Of a stretch of 64,000 nt of DNA, positions 17,445 to 26,600 are shown one piece after another. Each line of letters begins with the position of its first letter. The first letter of the stretch is position 1. This stretch comes from Acidobacteriota bacterium (GTDB taxonomy: Bacteria; Acidobacteriota; Aminicenantia; S016-38). The DNA is taken from the NCBI GenBank assembly GCA_015486055.1, contig WFSJ01000042.1, positions 1 to 64,000 on the forward strand, in the 5' to 3' direction. Made by a program: the position numbers and the translations under genes. The notes under the pieces are model-generated. The model worked only from the letters and a program-made list of their open reading frames with translations, was not told the DNA's origin and did not search any database.

Positions 17445-18791
17445 TTAAAGTTGGAAAATGTCAAGGAGAGGCTTAATTTCAATGAAAAATCCTTCGTTAT
17501 TAAACCTGAATTTTTCTGAAACAGGGATAAGATATGCCCAGAAAATTTGTTGTTCTGAAATGAAAACCGGAAAAAACTTTCTTAAAGGCCCTGGAACTTT
17601 CCTTGAATTGAAGATATTTGATAGTTTTCTTCTTTCCTCTGCTCCGATTGGCATGTATTTGTCCCCTTCCCTCCAGTTCCTTACCGTTATCGGGAATTTT
17701 ATCCCTGAAACATAGGCAATGTTACTTTTGGTAAAATCCCCGTGTCCCTTGAATTTTCTTATCTTCATCTTCCATAGGTCCTTTATCTCGTATTCCCCTT
17801 CCCCTTCTATTTTCAGAGAAAACTGTTTAACTTTTGGGAGCTTTCCTAAATAGAAAAGAGAATTAGAGAGCCTCATTGCTCTCTCTCCTCCAGGAAGGAA
17901 ATACTGCTGCCCAGGGGTCAGGCCTAAAATATGCTCTATATGGTCAAAGTTTATCCTTCTCAAGTCCCCGCGCATCTTCCTCAGAAATTCCCGCACGAGC
18001 CTTCTTTTAAAGCCAGCATTCAGGGTCTCCCAATTCTCTGTAAGGAGCTTCTTTGCCCTGAGTCTTTCCTCAAGTTCCTTCTGGATAATTTCCTCTATCC
18101 ATTGGTTCTCCTGGTAGAAAATCATGGCTTCCCTTGAAAGAACCTCCTGCACCCATGGGAATCTTTCCTCAATAAAAGGAAACAATTTGTGCCTGATCCA
18201 GTTCCTATCGTAGGAAATATCGTAATTAGAAGGGTCCTGAATGTATGGAATGGAAGTTCTCTGAAGAAATTCAAGGATTTCCTTCCTTGATATGAAAAGG
18301 AGAGGTCTTATATATTTGCCCTCCCTTAAAGGATGAATACCCGAAAGCCCTGATATTCCGGAACCCCTTATTAGTCTGTAAAAAAGGGTCTCTGCCTGGT
18401 CGGACAGGGTATGACCTGTGGCAATTTTTTTTAGAGAAAGTTCCTTTGTGGTTTCCTCAAGAAAGGAATATCGCAGCTTCCTCGCTGCCTCCTCAATGTT
18501 AAGACCCTTTTCCTTTGCATACTTTCTAACGTCTAATTTTTTACTCACAAAGTGAAGGTCGTATTCCTCTGCTCTTGCCTTGCAGAATTCTTCCTCATCG
18601 TCCGCTTCCTTCCTCAACCCATGGTTAAGATGTGCAACAGCAAGGCTGTATCCGAACTCCTGGGAAAAGAGGAAAAGAAAATGAAGAAGAACAGTGGAGT
18701 CAGGACCCCCTGAAAAAGCAACAAGAATCCTATCCCCGGGTTCTATAAGTTTATGTTTCCTTATTGTTTCCTTGAACTTTCTATAGGGCAT
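17445..18791 (-). CDS. tilS: tRNA(Ile)-lysidine synthetase
   Basis: TilS converts C34 of tRNA-Ile2(CAU) to lysidine, changing both codon reading and charging identity. The N-terminal PP-loop ATPase motif is AFSGGPDSTVLLHF (about residues 25-38). Substrate-binding and C-terminal TilS domains follow (DSFLLSSAPIG side, EERRKLSNIFNSRKVP near 395). The frame stays open upstream through the tRNA gene, but those codons are tRNA sequence, so the ATG at 18791 was chosen, giving 448 residues. It has no Shine-Dalgarno sequence: the ATG follows a run of eight T right after the tRNA. Confidence 0.95.
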   Translation of the reverse strand: MPYRKFKETIRKHKLIEPGDRILVAFSGGPDSTVLLHFLFLFSQEFGYSLAVAHLNHGLRKEADDEEEFCKARAEEYDLHFVSKKLDVRKYAKEKGLNIEEAARKLRYSFLEETTKELSLKKIATGHTLSDQAETLFYRLIRGSGISGLSGIHPLREGKYIRPLLFISRKEILEFLQRTSIPYIQDPSNYDISYDRNWIRHKLFPFIEERFPWVQEVLSREAMIFYQENQWIEEIIQKELEERLRAKKLLTENWETLNAGFKRRLVREFLRKMRGDLRRINFDHIEHILGLTPGQQYFLPGGERAMRLSNSLFYLGKLPKVKQFSLKIEGEGEYEIKDLWKMKIRKFKGHGDFTKSNIAYVSGIKFPITVRNWREGDKYMPIGAEERRKLSNIFNSRKVPGPLRKFFPVFISEQQIFWAYLIPVSEKFRFNNEGFFIEIKPLLDIFQL

Positions 18792-18799
18792 AAAAAAAA

Positions 18800-18873
18800 T
18801 GGCGGCGGAGGGATTTGAACCCACGACGCTGCGGATATGAGCCGCATGCTCTGACCACCTGAGCTACGCCGCC
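18800..18873 (-). tRNA. tRNA-Met (anticodon CAT, elongator type)
   Basis: The cloverleaf folds with acceptor GGCGGCG/CGCCGCC, D-arm GCTC/GAGC, anticodon stem TGCGG/CCGCA around loop CTCATAT, and a T-arm GTGGG/CCCTC with one T-T mismatch. The discriminator A is at 18800 and CCA is not encoded. The G1-C72 pair and absence of the three-GC-pair anticodon stem exclude initiator tRNA. A CAT anticodon could also be tRNA-Ile2, the TilS substrate; the acceptor and anticodon stems look more like elongator tRNA-Met. Confidence 0.93.
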
Positions 18874-18883
18874 AGGATAAAGG

Positions 18884-18912
18884 ATTATAAAAAAACACTT
18901 GTTCATTGTCAA
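18884..18912 (-). promoter_or_regulatory. Consensus promoter of tRNA-Met and tilS
   Basis: TTGACA (18907-18912) and TATAAT (18884-18889) on the minus strand are exactly 17 nt apart, a perfect sigma70-type consensus. The -10 ends 10 nt before the mature tRNA. It is likely the main promoter for the run tRNA-tilS-ileS-lspA-lgt-rluD-HD-leuC. Confidence 0.85.
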
Positions 18913-18965
18913 CAACACGCTCTTATGAAGAATCAGGGTAAATGAAAATTCTTTCTTCAAATTCC

Positions 18966-19442
18966 TTATAAACTTTTGAGGTCTTTCATGATTCTATCGG
19001 CCTTTTCAAGGATTTTTTCCCACTGGCCGAGGACAAAAATTTTCCCATCCTCTATCTCTTTTCTCATCCTTTTATCAATACCATCGGGAATTTCATTCTC
19101 ATCAAGTATTTTTACACTCCTGTCAGGAAGAACCAGAATGTCCACTACAAGGTCCATCCACCTGAATTCCTTAGGAGAAAGTTCTATCCCGCATCCAATG
19201 CTGAAATAGTCCCCGAGGAGTTTCCTCTGGGGAGAAAACCAGCGGTAAAGAACAAAGGGCATTTCCTTCCAGAAAAAACCCAGGGAATTTGTTCCCACAG
19301 GAAGTAAAATTTCATCCACAAGCATTTCTTTCTCAGTAACATATTTCACTAAGCCAAAATTTCCCTCCAGATGGAGAAGCTGGCAATGGAATATCTCTTC
19401 CTTCCCGCTTATAAAAACTTTCCTTTCCAGAACTTTCCTCAC
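18966..19442 (-). CDS. DUF402 family protein
   Basis: This 158-residue protein ends in a DUF402 domain, recognised by WMDLVVDILVLPDRSVKILDENEIPD around residues 94-120. The domain is found in nucleoside di/triphosphatases (Ntdp type) and RNA-associated FAU-1 proteins. The expected W-x-D-L-x-V-D and D-x-D-E-L acidic residues are present, so metal-dependent phosphohydrolase activity is plausible. The start is a GTG at 19442 with TATTAT 7 nt upstream (19450-19455) and no ribosome-binding site, again hinting at a leaderless mRNA. Confidence 0.82.
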   Translation of the reverse strand: MRKVLERKVFISGKEEIFHCQLLHLEGNFGLVKYVTEKEMLVDEILLPVGTNSLGFFWKEMPFVLYRWFSPQRKLLGDYFSIGCGIELSPKEFRWMDLVVDILVLPDRSVKILDENEIPDGIDKRMRKEIEDGKIFVLGQWEKILEKADRIMKDLKSL

Positions 19443-19498
19443 CTAAAAAATAATAACTCAAGCTCAGCAATGGTCAAATAAATTCCTTATGGCATTTT

Positions 19499-22003
19499 TT
19501 AGGCTGAAAGCGCATTCTTCCTGCAGAGCTCCAGTTCCCTGAGAATTTCGTCCGCATTTTGATACCTTTTCTCCATATCCTTCTCCATGCATTTCATTAT
19601 TAGATTATCCAGGCATTCAGGGATTTCTGGATAAATTGAGGAAGGTATTGCTGGTTTTAAATTCAGGATCTTGTATATTACAGATGCTATATCAGTGTGA
19701 TAAAAGGGGATTTCCCCCGCGACCAGCCAGTAAAGGGTAACACCAAAGGAATATATATCTCCTCTATGGTCGGTTTCCCCTTCCTTTAACATTTCGGGTG
19801 GCATAAAATACGGTGTTCCAAATACTTCCCCTGTTGCAGTTAATCGGTGAACTTCTGTGCTCTTTGCCACCCCGAAGTCCATTAATTTCACTCTTCCCTC
19901 AAGGTTTACCCTTTTTGTAAGGTTTTTTTCTCCCCCAACTATCATTATGTTTGAAGGTTTTATATCTCTATGAATCACTCCTTTACTGTGAATATAGCTC
20001 ATACCCGTGAGAATTTGCCTTGCAATCTCAAAGTTCACCTCCATGGGAAGCGGAAATTTTTGCTTCATCAAATCTTTCAAACTTTCCCCATCCATATATT
20101 CCATGGCTATGTAAAGATTTTCCCCGTGTTCACCACTTTCTATCAATCTTACTATGTTCGGGTGATTCAGTTTTTTCAGTATTTCCCCTTCCCTCTTAAA
20201 TCTTTTCAAAAGGTCTTCTTCTGAAAGCTCCCTTCTTATAACTTTAAGTGCAATATCATATCCTGTCTCAATGGATTTAGCCCTGTAAATCATTCCCATC
20301 CCACCTCTGCCTATTTCCTCTTTTATTTGATAGGGACCTATGAGTGATTTTTTCTTCTCGTTTATCAAGGTTACCGCGGAATATACCATGAGAACCATAA
20401 AAATGACTAAAACCACGGAAACTACCATAGCTCCTGCAAATTCTTTTGTTGCCTTCGAATAATTTTCAAATATCTCTGTTTTTTCCTCTAAAAATCTGTA
20501 TTTTTCCTCAATGGAAGGGAATTGCTCCCCTTTCACCTCACTGGCAATATGGTAAGCTCTCTTTATAAAAGGATAAGAGAGGAATATATAAAATATCCCT
20601 TTCCCCCTTTTTATCTTCCATATAAGGTGAAGAAGCTTCATCCTGTTAACAGGGTTTGAGCTTCTTTTGAGGGCTTTATCCGATAAAGAAAGGGCTTTCT
20701 TTGTATCCCCCCTCTTAAGATAAAGATGGGCAAGGGAAAAGGAGGCATCTACAAAGAGGATGTATACGCCATTGCTTTCTGCCATCTTTGCCGCCCTTTC
20801 AAGATAGGTTATCGCCCTATCTGTCTCTCCTTTCTTGCTGTAAACCTTCCCTATTCTCGCGGTTGCATTTATAATTCCCAGTCTATATCCGGCTTCCTCA
20901 GCTTCTCTCAAGGCCTTCTCGCTCAAAACCTCTGCCTTATCCAGATTTCCGAGTGTTGCTTCTGCATCTGAGAGAATACAGAGAAGATGGTTTTCCAAAG
21001 ATAAATCCTTTTCTCTGCTTCTTTTAAGATATTCAAGAGCCTCCATTGAGATGTCCTTTGCCTTTGCATAAAGTCCAAGATTCCAGTATCCCAAGGCCAG
21101 CGAATCAAGACTCAAAGAAATCCTGAACCAATTTTTGGTCTTCCTGAAAAAATCAATTGATTTATTCAAGATAGAGATCCCCTCCCCCACCTTTCCCAAT
21201 TTCATTGAGGAAGAACCAACAAGGATAGCCCTATTATAAGCAGAGTTGTAATCTCTCATCCTTACCGCTTCTTCATAGCTTTTTTCCAGGAGTTTAACCT
21301 GTTCTTCCATCTGATTCTTCAGCATGTAATATCCGCTCAGATAGTAATAGTAAACGCTCAAAGGGAATTTGAGCCCCAATTTATCCTGAAAATATCCCTT
21401 GAAACTTTCGGAGGCGGAAAAAAGCTCATCTGCCCTTCCACTTCTGATTAACGAATTGGCATATAGGGAAAAGGATACTATTAAATCTTCTAATTTTCCC
21501 TGCGCCATAGAATCTTTGAAGAACTTCTGAGCGGCTGAAACCTTGGGGTGGTGCCCTCTGTAATAGTCCCTCAGCAGAGAAAGCATTCCTACATTGCATT
21601 CTTTCCCAATTTTGTTACAGAGCTCGGAGTCCTCGAAATATGGAAGTGAGACCCTCATAAATTGGAAACTATCTGGTATTTTCCTCAGCTTTTTGACGTA
21701 TCTAAGGGCAGCGTTCTTCTCTCCTCTTGTTCGGTAATATACAAAAAGGAAAAAGTTCTTCCTAAAACTACCCTCTGGAAAAAGATTCTTCACCCTTAAC
21801 GCCCCATCTTTAAGATCATGGGCAGCAATATTCGCGAGAGTTACATAGGGAAAGTAAAGATTTTCATCTTTCTCTATTAAGTTTTTCATGGACAGGAAAA
21901 TTTCCTCTGGATTTCCGCTATCAAGGATTGAATCATAGGTTTTGTAATCTCTTATTGAAGGAAAAACAAAAAATATAATAGATAAAAAAGCTAAAGTTCT
22001 CAT
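19499..22003 (-). CDS. Membrane Ser/Thr protein kinase with N-terminal TPR sensor
   Basis: This protein of about 834 residues has a signal/anchor segment (LAFLSIIFFVF), a long helical-repeat TPR region (about 25-480), one membrane helix (about 520-545, VVSVVLVIFMVLMVYSA) and a C-terminal Hanks-type kinase domain (about 560-830). All catalytic motifs are present: GRGGMGMIYRAK, I-A-L-K-V, HRDIKPSNIM and DFGVAK. The topology is inverted relative to most bacterial STKs: the sensor comes first (probably periplasmic) and the kinase last (cytosolic). The ATG at 22003 is preferred over a TTG seven codons earlier because promoter spacing puts the TSS there. Confidence 0.92.
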   Translation of the reverse strand: MRTLAFLSIIFFVFPSIRDYKTYDSILDSGNPEEIFLSMKNLIEKDENLYFPYVTLANIAAHDLKDGALRVKNLFPEGSFRKNFFLFVYYRTRGEKNAALRYVKKLRKIPDSFQFMRVSLPYFEDSELCNKIGKECNVGMLSLLRDYYRGHHPKVSAAQKFFKDSMAQGKLEDLIVSFSLYANSLIRSGRADELFSASESFKGYFQDKLGLKFPLSVYYYYLSGYYMLKNQMEEQVKLLEKSYEEAVRMRDYNSAYNRAILVGSSSMKLGKVGEGISILNKSIDFFRKTKNWFRISLSLDSLALGYWNLGLYAKAKDISMEALEYLKRSREKDLSLENHLLCILSDAEATLGNLDKAEVLSEKALREAEEAGYRLGIINATARIGKVYSKKGETDRAITYLERAAKMAESNGVYILFVDASFSLAHLYLKRGDTKKALSLSDKALKRSSNPVNRMKLLHLIWKIKRGKGIFYIFLSYPFIKRAYHIASEVKGEQFPSIEEKYRFLEEKTEIFENYSKATKEFAGAMVVSVVLVIFMVLMVYSAVTLINEKKKSLIGPYQIKEEIGRGGMGMIYRAKSIETGYDIALKVIRRELSEEDLLKRFKREGEILKKLNHPNIVRLIESGEHGENLYIAMEYMDGESLKDLMKQKFPLPMEVNFEIARQILTGMSYIHSKGVIHRDIKPSNIMIVGGEKNLTKRVNLEGRVKLMDFGVAKSTEVHRLTATGEVFGTPYFMPPEMLKEGETDHRGDIYSFGVTLYWLVAGEIPFYHTDIASVIYKILNLKPAIPSSIYPEIPECLDNLIMKCMEKDMEKRYQNADEILRELELCRKNALSA

Positions 22004-22010
22004 AATTAGG

Positions 22011-22039
22011 ATTGTAGAACGCAAAGCCTTTCAGGGCAA
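22011..22039 (-). promoter_or_regulatory. Promoter at the TPR-kinase start codon
   Basis: TTGCCC (22034-22039) and TACAAT (22011-22016) on the minus strand are 17 nt apart. The -10 ends 7 nt before the ATG at 22003, and no Shine-Dalgarno sequence is present. A leaderless mRNA is predicted. Confidence 0.45.
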
Positions 22040-22043
22040 GTCT

Positions 22044-23117
22044 TTACTTGTATATTTTAGCTTCTTCCTCCCCTTCCAATACCCTGAGAGCCCCCTCTGC
22101 AAGAGCTCTAAGCTCATCCTCCCCTGGATATAAATAAACAGGGGCAATAAAGGAGATTTTTCTCTTTAGAGCATTAACAAACCAGTTACTATTAGCTATT
22201 CCCCCTGTTATTATCACCGCATCAACATCTCCGTTTAGAACAGCAGCCATGGCTCCAACATCCTTTGCAACTTGATAAGCCATTGCATCGGCTACAAGAA
22301 TTGCCTCCTCCTCCCCATCTATGACCTTTTTTTCAACCTTCCTGAAGTCTTTTGTTCTGAGGTAAGAGTAAACCCCTCCCTGTCCAAACAATTTTTTCTT
22401 CAGGCTCTTAAAATCATATAATCCTGAGAAGGCAAGTTTAAGAAGCTGCATCGACGGAATTCCCCCTGCCCTATCCATTCCAAAGGAACCCTCTTCCATT
22501 GAATTTGTTACATCTATCATCCTGCCAGCCACATGGGCTGAGACCGAATTTCCCGAGCCTAAATGAACAACTATGAGCCTCAGCTTTTCGTAGGCAGTTC
22601 GCTTTTCCTTTGCGAATCTTTTTGCAACGGCCTTTGTGTTGAGAGCATGGGAAAGAACAGGCTTTTTTATCTCAGCCATGCCCGTTATCTTAGCTATCTC
22701 CGGGAGCTCATCAACACTCACAGGATCAACTATATAAGCATCTGCACCTGCGAGTCTTGCTATCTCATTGGATATAATTGCCCCGAGATTTGAGGCATGT
22801 TCTCCCCTTTCTGCTCTGGTAAGATCTTCTATCATCCTCTGATTTACAAGATATGTCCCGCTCTCAACAGGTTTCAGAAGTCCCCCTCTTCCTACAACGA
22901 CAGAAAGGGATGAGAGCGCAAATCCTCTGCTTTCAAGCTCTTTTTTCACAAGTTCAGTCCTGTATTCCTTCTGATCAACAATCCTTGAAAAGGAGGAGAG
23001 CTCTTCAGCAGGATGGTTTATTGTCAACGAGAACATCTCTTTAGAATTTTCATAAACTGCAATCTTTGTTGATGTTGAGCCTGGATTTATTGCGAGTATC
23101 CTGTAAGTCTTGTTCAT
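22044..23117 (-). CDS. buk: Butyrate kinase (acetokinase family)
   Basis: Butyrate kinase interconverts butyryl-phosphate and butyrate with ATP/ADP. The 357-residue length and ILAINPGSTSTKIAVYE opening, VSVDELPEIAKITG, VHLGSGNSVSAH and VITGGIANSNWF match Buk rather than the longer acetate kinase. It may also serve branched-chain acyl phosphates. The usual partner, phosphate butyryltransferase (ptb), is not in the window, nor are beta-oxidation genes. AGAGGTG precedes the ATG. It lies downstream of a divergent regulator at 23292. Confidence 0.93.
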   Translation of the reverse strand: MNKTYRILAINPGSTSTKIAVYENSKEMFSLTINHPAEELSSFSRIVDQKEYRTELVKKELESRGFALSSLSVVVGRGGLLKPVESGTYLVNQRMIEDLTRAERGEHASNLGAIISNEIARLAGADAYIVDPVSVDELPEIAKITGMAEIKKPVLSHALNTKAVAKRFAKEKRTAYEKLRLIVVHLGSGNSVSAHVAGRMIDVTNSMEEGSFGMDRAGGIPSMQLLKLAFSGLYDFKSLKKKLFGQGGVYSYLRTKDFRKVEKKVIDGEEEAILVADAMAYQVAKDVGAMAAVLNGDVDAVIITGGIANSNWFVNALKRKISFIAPVYLYPGEDELRALAEGALRVLEGEEEAKIYK

Positions 23118-23255
23118 TTTTCACCTCTAAGTAAAAAATACAAAACTCTAAAGGAATTTACAAGAAAATTATAAAACTCAGATCATTTCAGTAGAACATA
23201 AAGAATATTCTCCCTCTTTAGGAAAAGGAACCTTTAGAAAAATTTGTAAATAAAG

Positions 23256-23285
23256 TTGACATTTTTTTAAACGACAGCGTAAACT
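23256..23285 (+). promoter_or_regulatory. Promoter of the FHA-AAA+ regulator (leaderless)
   Basis: TTGACA (23256-23261) and TAAACT (23280-23285) are 18 nt apart. The -10 ends 6 nt before the ATG at 23292, with no ribosome-binding site. The consensus -35 makes this the best supported of the leaderless cases. Confidence 0.6.
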
Positions 23286-23291
23286 AAATTT

Positions 23292-25019
23292 ATGGTAATA
23301 GTGCTGAAAATTCTTAAACCCTCCATTCCAAAATATATAGCTCTGAAAGAAGGAAAATATGTTATTGGAAGAGAAGAAGGTGCTGACATAATACTTGACA
23401 ACAATACCGTTTCAAGGAAACACTGTATTTTAAAATGGAAGGATGCCTGGTTCATAAAAGATATTGATAGTAAAAATGGGGTTTATCTGAACGGAAATAG
23501 AATAAAAAAAACCGAGAAAATAGAGGACGGAGACAATATAAAAATTGGAAGGATTCCTATCCTCATTGAGATGTTTAACAAGGATGATTACCTTCCCGAA
23601 CAGATTTGCTCCTCGCCGGTGAATATAAAATTTGAGGAAGATGAAACAGACAGGCTTATAATCAGGGAAAGAACCTCAGACGTGGAAAATCGAATAATGA
23701 ACCTCACCAAAACAATGCATTCTCTACTCGAAACCGATTTTGAGAGGGAGCTAAGGAATATTTTAAGCAAGAGGGGGATTGAAGATATAGGAGCAATAAG
23801 GTTTGAAAAATCGCGACTGACCTTTCTCACCGTTCTTTCATCCTTTAACCCCGAAGAAATTTACAAGGAAAAAAATCCAAAGGAAAATTTTGACCTTCAC
23901 CTTCCGGATTCCTTCTTCTACAACAGATATCTTGAGAAAGTAGATGGTGGCTATTACATCATTAGCAAATCCATAATAGAGGAAAGAATCCTCTCCCTTC
24001 TTGACATGGTCTTCCGGTATTTTTTTCTCCTTCATCAGGAATACCGAAAGATTATTCACAAAAAAAAGGAATTCATACCCAAAGAATATGTTTTTGAATC
24101 TCCTATAACAAGAGAAATTCTCGATTACATAGGAGAAATAGCTGGGAAAGATGGAAATGTTTTAATAGAAGGGGAAACAGGGGTAGGCAAGGAGGTTATT
24201 GCCAATCTTCTTCACAAATTAAGCCCAAGGGCAAATGCGCCTTTTATAACCTTGGTTTCCACTGCAATTCCCGAAACTCTCGCAGAAAGTGAGCTCTTCG
24301 GGGTGAGGGAAAAATCTGTAACTGGGGTAGAAGGAAAGGAAGGGAAGTTTGAAGCTGCAAATCACGGGAGTCTCTTCTTTGATGAAATAGGGGATATGCC
24401 CCTTTCAATCCAGGGAAAATTACTCAGGGCAATAGAGCTCGGAGAGATTCTTAAAATAGGAAGCACCAAACCTATAAAAGTAGATGTAAGGATAATAGCA
24501 GCTACTAATAGAAACCTTGAAGAAGGTATAAAAGAAGGATGGTTCAGGAAGGACCTCTATTTTAGATTATCATCCTTCAAGGTTCACATTCCTCCCCTCA
24601 GGAAAAGAAGCGAGGAAATAATTCCTCTTGCTTATAAGTTCGCCGAGGAATACTCAAAAAGATTCTCAAAGCCATTCAGGGGGATCACGGAAAAAGCCAA
24701 GAAATTCCTTCTTGACTACGAATGGCCTGGAAACATAAGGGAATTAAAGGATGAGATGAGAAGGACAATGGCAAAAATAGGCGAGGACGGGGTGCTAAGT
24801 GCAAAATTACTCTCAAAACAAATAAATCAAGGTATCCTGAAGAAAGCAAATTCTCCCTCGGACATGGGATTAAAAAGCGTAGAGAAGGAAACCATAATAA
24901 AAGCTCTGGAAAAGACAGGCTGGAATAAAACTAAGGCATCTGCACTCCTTGGGATAAGCAGGGTAGGACTTATAAAGAAGATTAAAAGGCTTGAAATAGA
25001 AAAGGAAGATAAAAAGTGA
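23292..25019 (+). CDS. FHA-domain AAA+ regulator of the NtrC type with degenerate GAFTGA loop
   Basis: This 575-residue protein has an N-terminal FHA phosphothreonine-binding domain (about 15-95, GREEGADIILDNN and S-R-K-H), a middle region of uncertain fold, an AAA+ domain (about 265-490) and a C-terminal Fis-type helix-turn-helix (about 525-570). Walker A is GETGVGKE and Walker B FFDEIGD; the arginine-finger region is present. The sigma54-contacting loop GAFTGA is replaced by K-S-V-T-G-V (about 340-345), so interaction with sigma54 may be altered or lost. The FHA domain suggests control by a Ser/Thr kinase, perhaps the one encoded at 19.5-22 kb. Confidence 0.9.
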   Translation: MVIVLKILKPSIPKYIALKEGKYVIGREEGADIILDNNTVSRKHCILKWKDAWFIKDIDSKNGVYLNGNRIKKTEKIEDGDNIKIGRIPILIEMFNKDDYLPEQICSSPVNIKFEEDETDRLIIRERTSDVENRIMNLTKTMHSLLETDFERELRNILSKRGIEDIGAIRFEKSRLTFLTVLSSFNPEEIYKEKNPKENFDLHLPDSFFYNRYLEKVDGGYYIISKSIIEERILSLLDMVFRYFFLLHQEYRKIIHKKKEFIPKEYVFESPITREILDYIGEIAGKDGNVLIEGETGVGKEVIANLLHKLSPRANAPFITLVSTAIPETLAESELFGVREKSVTGVEGKEGKFEAANHGSLFFDEIGDMPLSIQGKLLRAIELGEILKIGSTKPIKVDVRIIAATNRNLEEGIKEGWFRKDLYFRLSSFKVHIPPLRKRSEEIIPLAYKFAEEYSKRFSKPFRGITEKAKKFLLDYEWPGNIRELKDEMRRTMAKIGEDGVLSAKLLSKQINQGILKKANSPSDMGLKSVEKETIIKALEKTGWNKTKASALLGISRVGLIKKIKRLEIEKEDKK

Positions 25020-26536
25020 AGGGAATATTAATAATTGATTTCGGCTCCCAGTATACTCAACTTATAGCAAGAAGAATAAGGGAGGAAGGAGTTTACTCTG
25101 AGATTATATCCTTTCAGGAAGCCGTAAAAAAGATTAGAAAGGAAAAGCCTCTTGCAGTGGTCCTCTCAGGAGGTCCGAGAAGTGTATATGAGAAAGGAGC
25201 TCCAAACATAGAGCCTGAAATCCTGAAGGGACTGCCTGTTCTTGGAATATGCTATGGCCACCAGCTCCTTGCAAAACTCCTTGGGGGAAAGGTTGAAATG
25301 GGAAAGGCAAGGGAATATGGCTTTGCAAAGCTTAAAATTTTAAGGGAGGATGGAATTCTAAGGGGCGTTGGGAAAAGGATATGGATGAGTCATGCGGATA
25401 TAGTGAAATCACCTCCTCCTGGATTTACAGTTTCTGCTGAAACAGAAAACACTCCTGTTGCCGCAATGGAAAACAGGGAAAATCTCACTTTTGGAGTTCA
25501 ATTCCACCCTGAGGTCTTTCATACTGAAAACGGAAAGGCAGTATTCAAAAATTTCATAAAAATTGCGAGAATAAAAAAGAACTGGGAACTTGGAAATTTC
25601 ATAGATAGAAAAACTGAGGAAATAAAGGAAATAGTCGGGGATAAAAAAGTAGTATGTGCCCTGAGCGGAGGAGTTGACTCAACGGTAACGGCTGTCCTCA
25701 TCTCAAGAGCAATTGGGGAAAGACTTCACTGCATATTCGTTAATAATGGCCTTTTAAGGAAAGGAGAATTTGAGGAAAATCTCGCAACTTTCAAGGAGAA
25801 ACTGAAATTGAATGTTAAAGGAGTTGAGGCCTCGCGAGAATTTCTTGATAAATTAAAAGGAGTTGTGGAACCAGAGAAAAAGAGGAAAATAATAGGCCAT
25901 CTTTTTATAGAAATATTTGAGCAGCAAGCCAAAATGATAGAGGGAGCAGAATTCTTGGCCCAGGGAACAACTTACCCTGACATAATAGAGTCTGCGTCTG
26001 TAAAGGGTCCTGCTTCTGTAATAAAGAGTCATCATAATGTTGGTGGACTCCCGGCTGGGATGAAGCTCAAACTCATAGAGCCATTGAGAGAGCTTTTCAA
26101 GGATGAAGTGAGGGAAATCGGAAGAAAACTCGGGATAGACCCCCACTTTGTGGAAAAACATCCATTCCCAGGCCCTGGTCTTGCAGTAAGAATAATTGGG
26201 GAAATTACAGAGGAAAGGCTGAGAAAACTCAGGGAGGCAGATGCCATCCTTCAAAATGAACTGAAGAGGGAAGGGATATATAATGAACTCTGGCAGGGTT
26301 TTGCAATCCTCATCCCAGTTAGAACAGTTGGGGTCATGGGGGATTCAAGGACATATGATGAGGTAATAGCCCTCAGGCTAGTCCAGAGCATAGATGGTAT
26401 GACTGCAGATTGGTATCTTCCTGCTGAGGAATTTCTCACAAAGGTCTCAACAAGAATAGTCAACGAGGTAAGAGGGATAAACAGAGTTGTCCTTGATATA
26501 TCTTCAAAACCTCCAGCCACAATAGAATGGGAGTGA
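25016..26536 (+). CDS. guaA: GMP synthase (glutamine-hydrolysing)
   Basis: This enzyme converts XMP to GMP. The N-terminal class I glutaminase has GICYGHQLLAKLLGG (catalytic Cys about residue 79) and QFHPEVFHT. The ATP-pyrophosphatase domain carries ALSGGVDSTVTAV (about 220), and the C-terminal dimerisation domain ends K-P-P-A-T-I-E-W-E, the invariant GuaA terminus. The start is a GTG that overlaps the stop of the FHA regulator (GTGA), so the two are translationally coupled. The 506 residues are normal. Confidence 0.98.
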   Translation: MKGILIIDFGSQYTQLIARRIREEGVYSEIISFQEAVKKIRKEKPLAVVLSGGPRSVYEKGAPNIEPEILKGLPVLGICYGHQLLAKLLGGKVEMGKAREYGFAKLKILREDGILRGVGKRIWMSHADIVKSPPPGFTVSAETENTPVAAMENRENLTFGVQFHPEVFHTENGKAVFKNFIKIARIKKNWELGNFIDRKTEEIKEIVGDKKVVCALSGGVDSTVTAVLISRAIGERLHCIFVNNGLLRKGEFEENLATFKEKLKLNVKGVEASREFLDKLKGVVEPEKKRKIIGHLFIEIFEQQAKMIEGAEFLAQGTTYPDIIESASVKGPASVIKSHHNVGGLPAGMKLKLIEPLRELFKDEVREIGRKLGIDPHFVEKHPFPGPGLAVRIIGEITEERLRKLREADAILQNELKREGIYNELWQGFAILIPVRTVGVMGDSRTYDEVIALRLVQSIDGMTADWYLPAEEFLTKVSTRIVNEVRGINRVVLDISSKPPATIEWE

Positions 26537-26600
26537 GGATTTTCTGCCCCAAATCTTTATCTAATTTTCGTCACGCTCAGAAAGCAGTTCTTCTCGGCTC

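Noticed and set aside
18792..18824. Eleven extra N-terminal codons for tilS
   Set aside because: They are tRNA-Met sequence read through; the ATG at 18791 is the first start outside the tRNA.
26537..26600. A bidirectional terminator between guaA and the GYD gene
   Set aside because: No stem with flanking T or A runs strong enough was found by eye.
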